DNA of 64,000 bases from Erythrophleum ivorense (lineage: Eukaryota; Streptophyta; Magnoliopsida; Fabales; Fabaceae): positions 7,049,948 to 7,113,947 of the forward strand of contig JAIUCV010000076.1 of NCBI GenBank assembly GCA_026724425.1, in the 5' to 3' direction. Below are positions 57,423-64,000 of this stretch, piece by piece. A program made the translations under genes and the position numbers. The notes below the pieces were generated by a model. It was not told where the DNA came from, did not search any database, and was given only the letters and a program-made list of their open reading frames with translations. How positions within the stretch are numbered: position 1 is the first letter of the stretch; each line of letters opens with the position of its first letter.

Positions 57423-58200
57423 TTGCAGTAATGTTTAAGCTCTATACAGTATCAAAAAAACCAGCTACATATTAACAAAGCCGAATCCTATACCGGTATC
57501 TGCAAATTGATTGTACACAAGATTATCAAAATTATTACTGCCTAAACCGAAATAAAACCGCAAGAAACAACGATTGTGAGACTTATAGATCATTCACAGA
57601 AGCCACGAAAATGAATTCCATCACAAAGAGAGATAAACATCAAAATTCATAAGCATATGTGGAGAGATCCTCTTCGCATTTCATGAATACTACTAAGAAT
57701 CTGAAACAATAATCCTTTAAAACGAAAATTCAGCATGAAATTTGATAGCGATGGAACTAAGATGACAGCGAAATCCAGAAACTCATGTACAATCACAAAG
57801 CTGAATCCAAAAAAAAAAACAAAATGGAGAAACATCTCTAAATGTGGAGATATTTTCTTCGCACTCGATTTCACTGGTTAAAGCATTTCGTAAAACACAA
57901 GTAGAATCTGAGATATAATCCTTAAGAAACAAAAATTTTAGCATGAAATTGATCGCGACGAAAGATGATACCGAAAAGACCAGAAACTCATCGGGATGAT
58001 GAAATGGAGACGATTACTTGCGACTTACATCTACAGAGAGGAAGGAGGAGAAAGGATCGATCAAGCGTGAAAGACGAAATCGGAAAAAAGTTGGAGAAAA
58101 GAGCGTCAAACTAATCGTCGTCACTGCGCTCGAGAAGAAGGACTCAACGTGTCTCTGCTGATTTTGACCGTTTTGTTTTGGTTCGGGTCGGGTCGGGTCC
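57423..58200 (-). promoter_or_regulatory. LETM2 5' UTR with intron, and promoter side
   Basis: On minus, a donor GAT/GTAAGT at 58029/58028 and an acceptor TTTGCAG before 57499 define a 5' UTR intron of about 530 bp (58028-57500). The upstream leader exon lies at about 58030-58150. Within the intron a roughly 170-bp segment is duplicated with divergence (about 57655-57795 and 57840-58000; shared 'tgtggagat' and 'agcatgaaatt' phrases). 5' UTR introns often raise expression in plants. That role here is inference. Confidence 0.6.
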
Positions 58201-59107
58201 GAGAATCCATAGACAAGTCCCTCCGCCGGGTACGGATCTCTTCCGGAATGTTTTGTGAATATGCATGCTATTAAGCCGTAGAACTTACATATAAGTTGGG
58301 TTTTTATTTTTGTTGTCAACAAAGAATATTAGATATGGTTTTACAATTAGTAATTTTTTGGTCATATAAATACTGGTTCAAAATCAAAAACCTATTAAGG
58401 AGCAAATCAAGACTTAGAAAGAAAATTAAAAATGCATACAAAGTGGAAGGTACAATTCAATGTCTAACAACAAATTTGGACTAGCCAGGAGTGAACCATT
58501 CAAATGAAACCTTTTACCATTCCAATGAAATGTCTTTACATTCTGAAAATATATAAGAAGAGAGTGATGAAAATTACGTACAACTCACGAAAGGAGCTGT
58601 CATGACACCAGAAATTGCTGGAAACTTAGAAGCATTCTCCTTCAGATGTATCTCGCCGGCGAGTTCAAGGATTTGAATCCCCCATTCACATGAGATCATA
58701 CTTCGGAAACCTCAAGGTCATGCTACATGGATTGTCATGAGCTTCAGGCTATGATGAATTAGTGAGCGTTATAATTTGGGAAATCAGAAATTCATCATAA
58801 AAGATTCATCATGAAGTAGATCCCGGCCCATAGCAATAAACGAGTTCGAGCCCAAATCTTTTGTTAAAAGTGGGGGCAATGTTAGCAGAAACCGTAAAAA
58901 AGGGATTTGGAACAAAATTTGTTAGTTTATTTACATTGGAAAAAAAAATGTGTCATTTGAATGTGCTATATTATTCGTGTTACTTACATAAAGTTTTGAA
59001 TTTGTGACATCAATTTAAGTTCTGTAATGCAAGGTAACATTTTGACTCAAGGAATGAAACGCATCAGAGTTTGGTCTCCCAACTTGAGTTAATTATATAA
59101 TATTTCA
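58201..59107. other. Intergenic region upstream of LETM2
   Basis: About 900 bp with the distal LETM2 promoter. 'Gtttgaatcccccattcac'-like text at 58665-58690 is isolated. No ORF, RNA gene or TE terminus could be supported. Confidence 0.4.
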
Positions 59108-59112
59108 GAGCT

Positions 59113-60404
59113 GAAAGCGGCCAATTAGTACCCCAACTTAATCCAAAGATCCCGATTAATACCTCAACTCTTGACGTGTGCCATTTCATACCCCAACTAT
59201 AAAAAATCATTAATACCTCAACTCTTGACGTGTGCCATTTCATACCCCAACTATAAAAAATCATCCATTTCATACCCCAACTCTTCATCGCTTAGCCAAA
59301 ACGAGCCTTCATTAACGCCCCGTTAGTCAGCTCCGATTTTCTTTTAACGGAGATGACAGGTCACTTGCCATGTGGTACATCGTTTACACGTCACTCAAAA
59401 CGACGCCGTTTTATAAATTTCAAAAAATTAAGAAATCTGTTGGTTGGGGGATTCGAACCACTGCACTCAACGCAAGAAGGAAAGGAAGCTTACCACTAGT
59501 CTACGTATACGATGATGTTAATATCTACATCTCATACATATATAAGGAAAATAAGCATACATCATTTTAATGATTTTGTTTAAATGTTATAGATTATTAG
59601 CTCTCTATTTTAACAAACATAACTCAAATATATATTTAAACGTTAATTCGAATTAATTTATTTTTTGAATTAAAAAAAATTCAATTTTCGGGAGACAAGC
59701 ATCATAACTAGCTGACTTATGACATAATTTTGGTTGTTACCAAGAAAATAATTATTTATTATAAATGTATAATTTTGTATATAATTTATATTAAACTGTT
59801 AACTAATATTTCAATAATAACCAGAATTATACATTCAAACTGATAAATAATATACTAATTTTAATATAAAATATAATCAAAATTGAATTGAATTTTTTTT
59901 AATTCAAAAAATAAATTAATTCGGATTAACGTTTAAATATATATTTGAGTATGTTTGTTAAAATAGAGAGCCAATAATCTATACATTAAACACAATCATT
60001 AAATGATGTATGCTTATTTTCCTTATATAAGTTATGAGATGTATATATTAACAACAATGTATACGTAGGCTAGTGGTAAGCTTCATTTCCTTCTTGCGTT
60101 GAGGGTAGTGGTTCGAGTCCCCCAACCAACAGATTTCTTATTTCTGAAATTTATAAAACGACGTCGTTTTTGAGTGACGTGTAAACGATGTCCCACATGG
60201 CAAGTGACCTGTCATCTCCGTTAACAGAAAATCGGAGTTGACTAACGAAGCGTTAGTCAAGGCTCGTTTTGGCTAAGCGATGAAGAGTTGGTGTATGAAA
60301 TGGATGATTTTTTTGTAGTATGGGTATGAAATGGCACACGTCAAGAGTTGAGATATTAATCGGGACATTTGGATAGAGTTGGGGTACTAGTTGGCCGCTT
60401 TCCC
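59113..60404. mobile_element. Foldback DNA element with long inverted arms
   Basis: Two arms of roughly 520-575 bp (59113 to about 59690, and about 59881 to 60404) are inverted copies: GAAAGCGGCCAATTAGTACC at the left, and GGGAAAGCGGCCAACTAGTA read inward from the right. GAGCT abuts both ends (59108-59112 and 60405-60409) and may be the target duplication. The left arm has an extra tandem copy of a roughly 54-bp block ('ctcaactcttgacgtgtgcc', 59160 and 59217). A loop of about 190 bp is AT-rich. Nothing is coded. It is a non-autonomous MITE/foldback; superfamily unresolved. Confidence 0.8.
60060..60131 (+). ncRNA. tRNA-like (SINE-like) segment in foldback arm
   Basis: 'Ggctagtggtaagc' resembles a pol III A box and 'ggttcgagtcc' at 60110-60120 fits the B box (GGTTCGANNCC), about 35 bp apart. 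The sequence ends 'cccccaaccaac', like an acceptor-stem side. The inverted partner lies at 59440-59510. It cannot fold into a full functional tRNA by eye, so it is a tRNA-derived relic or a coincidence. Confidence 0.35.
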
Positions 60405-60435
60405 GAGCTTTGTACCGAAGCTTTTGAGTCGTTAT

Positions 60436-61745
60436 TGAAACAACCATTTTTTTTTAATTAAATCAATACTCAGCGGAAGTCTTTAGGTAATAAATCAATA
60501 ATCAATAAATCAAATCAATTCAACAAATAATAACCAATTAATTCCAATAAACAATTCCAGAATAATAAATCGAACTAGCAACCTAAACACCAGGTTTGCT
60601 ACCAACTTAAACAATAAAACAATAACCAATAATCATATCATCCCCCCTCTCCAGCTTCGATCCTGCGGTCACACACTCCTGTTACCTGCATCACATTACG
60701 AAAGAGATGCGTGAGTACTATAATAAATACTCAGTGAGACGGTCATCCCGTCTACAGGTCAATTACGTCAACCACTATACAATACAGCAATCCATAGCAA
60801 CAATAAACAACAATATCAACAATAACCATTAACAATAACCACAACAACAACAATTCGGCAACAGTACTCGTGTCGATCGGACACACCCACTGTGTCGCTC
60901 GACACTCCCAGCTAGGTGTCGATCGACACACCCAGAGGGTGTCGCTTGACACTAGAGAAATCGGTGTCGACCGACACCTAAAAGGTGTCGCTCGACACAC
61001 GGCCCGACAACTCGAAACCCAGAACGATAACAGTGTGACACAAACATATAAACACCATATTAATGGGATTCAACCCCCATAATCGATCAATCACTCAAAT
61101 ACTCAGAACAACTCAAAATATCAACAACACAACAAATCTCCAGTGATTCACGGACCTAACGGTCACGCACTCACCATGAAACGGATTAGAAACAAAGGGG
61201 AAAGATGAACAGCAACCACCAAGCCTCAGATCGATCCTCAAACTCCAAAAACTCCTCAAAATCGCCTCCCAACTCTCTGGAAAAGGTATATGTCTCGAAA
61301 AGTGTGCCAAAAAGCGACTTCTTTCACTTAAAAATGCGACCTAGGGCTTGCTTGCCCAAACCAGCCCAAACCGAAATCAACTCAAATCAAACCGGTCGAT
61401 TTTCCAATAGCCGGTGTCGAGCGACACCCTCCCTGGTGTCGGTCGACACCACTCGACCAAACAACAATCCGAACAACAAATCGACTTAAACCGAAAAAAT
61501 CGATTCCCAAACCGGTGTCGATCGACACCCTTCTGGTGTCGCTCGACACCAACTAACCAGATGTCGATTTACACATTTTTCTACACAATGCTTGAACCTT
61601 TAGACCGAGTGCACAACAATCAAACAAGAACATGCACAGCCAACCCGAGATTTACACCGTATAGAGCAATATGCAACTACTCCCGATCACTTGGTGTCGT
61701 CCGACACCACTTCCAAAACAGCACTTCACGTTCACAGATGTTACA
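60436..61745 (-). mobile_element. Solo LTR of the Tekay-like Gypsy family, TSD GTTAT
   Basis: 1310 bp from TGAAACAACC to AGATGTTACA, flanked by GTTAT at 60431-60435 and 61746-61750, hence a solo LTR on minus. It aligns with 20724-22177 and with 14787-16555 inverted: same poly-T start, 'tactcagcggaagtc', 'accaggtttgc' and 'cctgcatcacatta'. It carries about ten tgtcgNNcgaca palindromes (60870-61000, 61410-61560, 61695-61707), but the ACTGTTCATCG array is largely missing here, which explains the shorter length. Confidence 0.9.
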
Positions 61746-61750
61746 GTTAT

Positions 61751-63177
61751 AGATTAAATCTATTAGTTTTCTTGTTGGTTCCGAAAATTCATCTATTCTT
61801 TTGCAGATTTCTCTATATTTCCCTCGGACTTCAAACACAAAATTTTATTTTGATAGCGCATTATGAAGCTTGCATGACTTATGATAAGTGTTTGTTTTCG
61901 CCAAAGGCATCTTCAACCATAGAATCGGCTCTCCTATTGCTCGATGTTGTCACTTAGAATTGTAAACAACCGAGTCTTTTACCTTCTACAATTTGTTCGG
62001 TAGTGCACATCATCACTGTTAGCCGCACAACCGACCCTTTTCATCCTTAACATTGCGTTTTTCTAAACTATTTTACGTTTGCTTGATTCATACGATTGTG
62101 GATGTTGCATTTGCTTTGATTTATGATTTGAGGTGGTAGAATTGTAACAAATGCACATGTGCTTACTAGTGCCGCATTTGTTGAAGTCAAAAGTTTATAT
62201 CGGAAATTAAGTATCAGAATAAAGTTCGAGCTTTCGACAAGCCTTAACGATTTCATTTATCGAAATTGATTTTTTCTGAAAGAGGTGGAACCCTTGAGGC
62301 TCATTGGAAACATGTCTAATATTTCTTTAAGTGGTGTGCATAGTTGGGATATCTCGAAGGTATTTGGATTCTCATAATTTATTTTGTTCTTTTCATTTTG
62401 GATCGATTATGATAATTTGTATTGTTTATCCTTTAAACCAAACTTTTTGATTAGGCTTGTTCATTTATGGATGGATTTTCTGTTTTATTCATATCCGTTA
62501 TGAATTTTCAATTCCTTAGAGCTTTGGAGTTGATGTACATCTACTAAATATATTGTGTAAATTTAGTGCAAATCTACTAAAATATTTGTGTGTTATCTTA
62601 TTGGATTTCAAATTCTTGTCATTCTACAATTATATATACAAAATATTTCATAGATCTCAAATGAACTAAGGAGCGTCATTATTTATTAGTTTATTTGAAA
62701 TCTACTATATATCACATGTGTTGTCTTATAAAATTTCAAATTTATAGCAATTTCAATAATATATCCAAAATAATTGAGTAGTTTAATGGAAGAAAATGTC
62801 AAGAAATTGTTGAACGCTCACCAGAATAAATTATCCGTTATTTAGAGGTTTCGAGCTTTGTTAGTGGAAGTTTGCAGTATTACATCACAACTAGGCGAAA
62901 TTGTCTTTACAAGTTACCCTCGCAAACTAATTTTAGATCATTTTTCCAATGTTGCAAGGTAAAGACGATTTTGATTTTATTACTTTGTTGGACAAAACCT
63001 TTTGGGCTGGAACAACTTTTTGAAGAGAGAATATTGAGAAAATTTTGAAGATATTTTGGATAATGGTTGTAACTAAGGCTATAAGCCAAAATCTGTCTTT
63101 TCGCACTTTTAGATTTACTTCTTCTTTAATGAAATGAATTTACAAGTGAGAAAATAATAAATAAATAATAGAGTAAT
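61751..63177. other. AT-rich region, no gene recognised
   Basis: Short ORFs only, none with a recognisable domain. A weak direct repeat ('aaatctacta...ttgtgtgttatctta' at about 62568 and 62698) suggests old duplicated non-coding DNA. Confidence 0.4.
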
Positions 63178-64000
63178 TCTTATCCAAATTAACAAAAAAA
63201 ATCATCTCATAATTATTGTTACACTGTCTCTTGTGCATAAACGTCTTCTCTACCATAAAAAAATAGTCAAAAGAAGTTGATGAGATAAAATAAAAATGAT
63301 TGAACTCTTTAAACAATCAACTACATTTAAAAGAGAAACATTACCTTTAATAACATCAATAGATCATCATGCTTCATTATGAAATGAAGCATATACCTTT
63401 ATTAACATCAACCAAAATTTCATAGTAACGTTTAATAACTTATAAAACCCAAATATTAAAAACAAAAAAAACAGAAAATCAATCCAAGGAAAAAAAAAAA
63501 CCGAAAAGCAATAAAATGATAATCGCAAGTGTAAAAGGATATTTCAGTAAAAGTTTTTCGATTTCCATGTACACAAGTATACTACTTCCACAAGTTAGAA
63601 AAGCTTGTAAACACAACAAACCCCAATGAAAATATTCTTTTTTTCTAATAACTAGATGTATATAATCGCATTAGCTATTTTTCTTTGGAGAACAATGTCA
63701 CTGATAGTGGTCAAAAGCATAGTTATTTGAAACATAATATGTCTTGCACTAAGACATTTTGTGTTGAGTGTAGATAATCAACCACTAAATTATATGATTG
63801 GTACCTTATGAAGACGAAAAATTTGTTATTTGAATATTTCTAATCAAAATTAACAAAAATCATCACATAAATTGCTGCTAGACTGTCTCATGTGACAAAC
63901 ACGTCTTTCATACCATATAGTTTAGCCAAATTATTCAAAATTAGTTGATAAGGTAAAAAAGCTTTTGCACACCGTTTAAACAACGATTGTGTATTCTTCA
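63178..64000. repeat. Diverged direct repeat, two copies
   Basis: 63178-63330 and 63838-63990 share 'aaattaacaaaaa', 'atcatc', 'actgtctc', 'acgtctt' and 'ttgat(g/a)agataaaa'-type blocks in the same order, about 660 bp apart. A 10-bp hairpin (ATGCTTCATT/AATGAAGCAT, 63369-63392) lies between. The second copy runs to the window edge. No terminal inverted repeats or genes are seen. Confidence 0.5.

Noticed and set aside
60060..60131. Functional tRNA gene
   Set aside because: A and B boxes are present but no complete cloverleaf is visible and the same sequence lies inverted in the other arm, so it is listed only as tRNA-like.

Overview
This is plant nuclear DNA, most likely from a close relative of Arabidopsis thaliana (Brassicaceae). 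Two host genes support this. At 12.0-12.8 kb, on the minus strand, is an intact peroxisomal enoyl-CoA isomerase very like Arabidopsis ECI1. At 53.0-57.4 kb, also minus, is a 14-exon LETM1-like mitochondrial gene very like Arabidopsis LETM2. From memory these are near neighbours in A. thaliana (At1g65520 and At1g65540). If so, the roughly 40 kb between them here is a conserved gene interval filled by nested transposable elements.

Layout. 1-10.3 kb: a head-to-tail array of three Athila-like Gypsy LTRs separated by very short internal regions. A 3.7-kb solo LTR (5-bp target-site duplication, TSD, AACGT) interrupts it, and an AT-rich hAT-like insertion interrupts the third LTR. 10.3-12.0 kb: a truncated CACTA (En/Spm) transposon whose surviving end lies 54 bp past the ECI1 stop codon. 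13.2-20.7 kb: a broken Ty1/copia element (minus) with a solo LTR of a Tekay-like Gypsy family inside its reverse transcriptase (TSD TTTGC). 20.7-23.9 kb: the 3' half of a Tekay-like element (minus). 24.0-26.6 kb: MULE debris and a two-exon C-terminal fragment of a Raf-like MAPKKK gene. 26.6-37.3 kb: a structurally complete Tat-lineage Gypsy element (483-bp LTRs, TSD CCTTG) with gag-pol on minus and an intron-containing extra gene on the opposite strand. 37.8-52.5 kb: a short-LTR non-coding retroelement (163-bp LTRs, TSD CATTT). A 12.4-kb Mutator-like insertion (9-bp TSD TTGGCTTAC) sits in it, made of three nearly identical 4.1-kb units. Each unit carries a captured 5' piece of a HERKULES1-like receptor kinase. 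59.1-60.4 kb: a foldback element with tRNA-like sequence in both arms. 60.4-61.7 kb: another Tekay-like solo LTR (TSD GTTAT). The rest is AT-rich and shows no gene.

Only ECI1 and LETM2 look like functional host genes. The strongest candidates for something unusual are the triplicated gene-capturing MULE, the spliced antisense gene inside the Tat element, a near-3'-end motif shared by Copia and Gypsy elements, and dense palindrome arrays in the Tekay-like LTRs. TSDs, splice sites and frames were read by eye. Family names rest on remembered motifs, not on searches.
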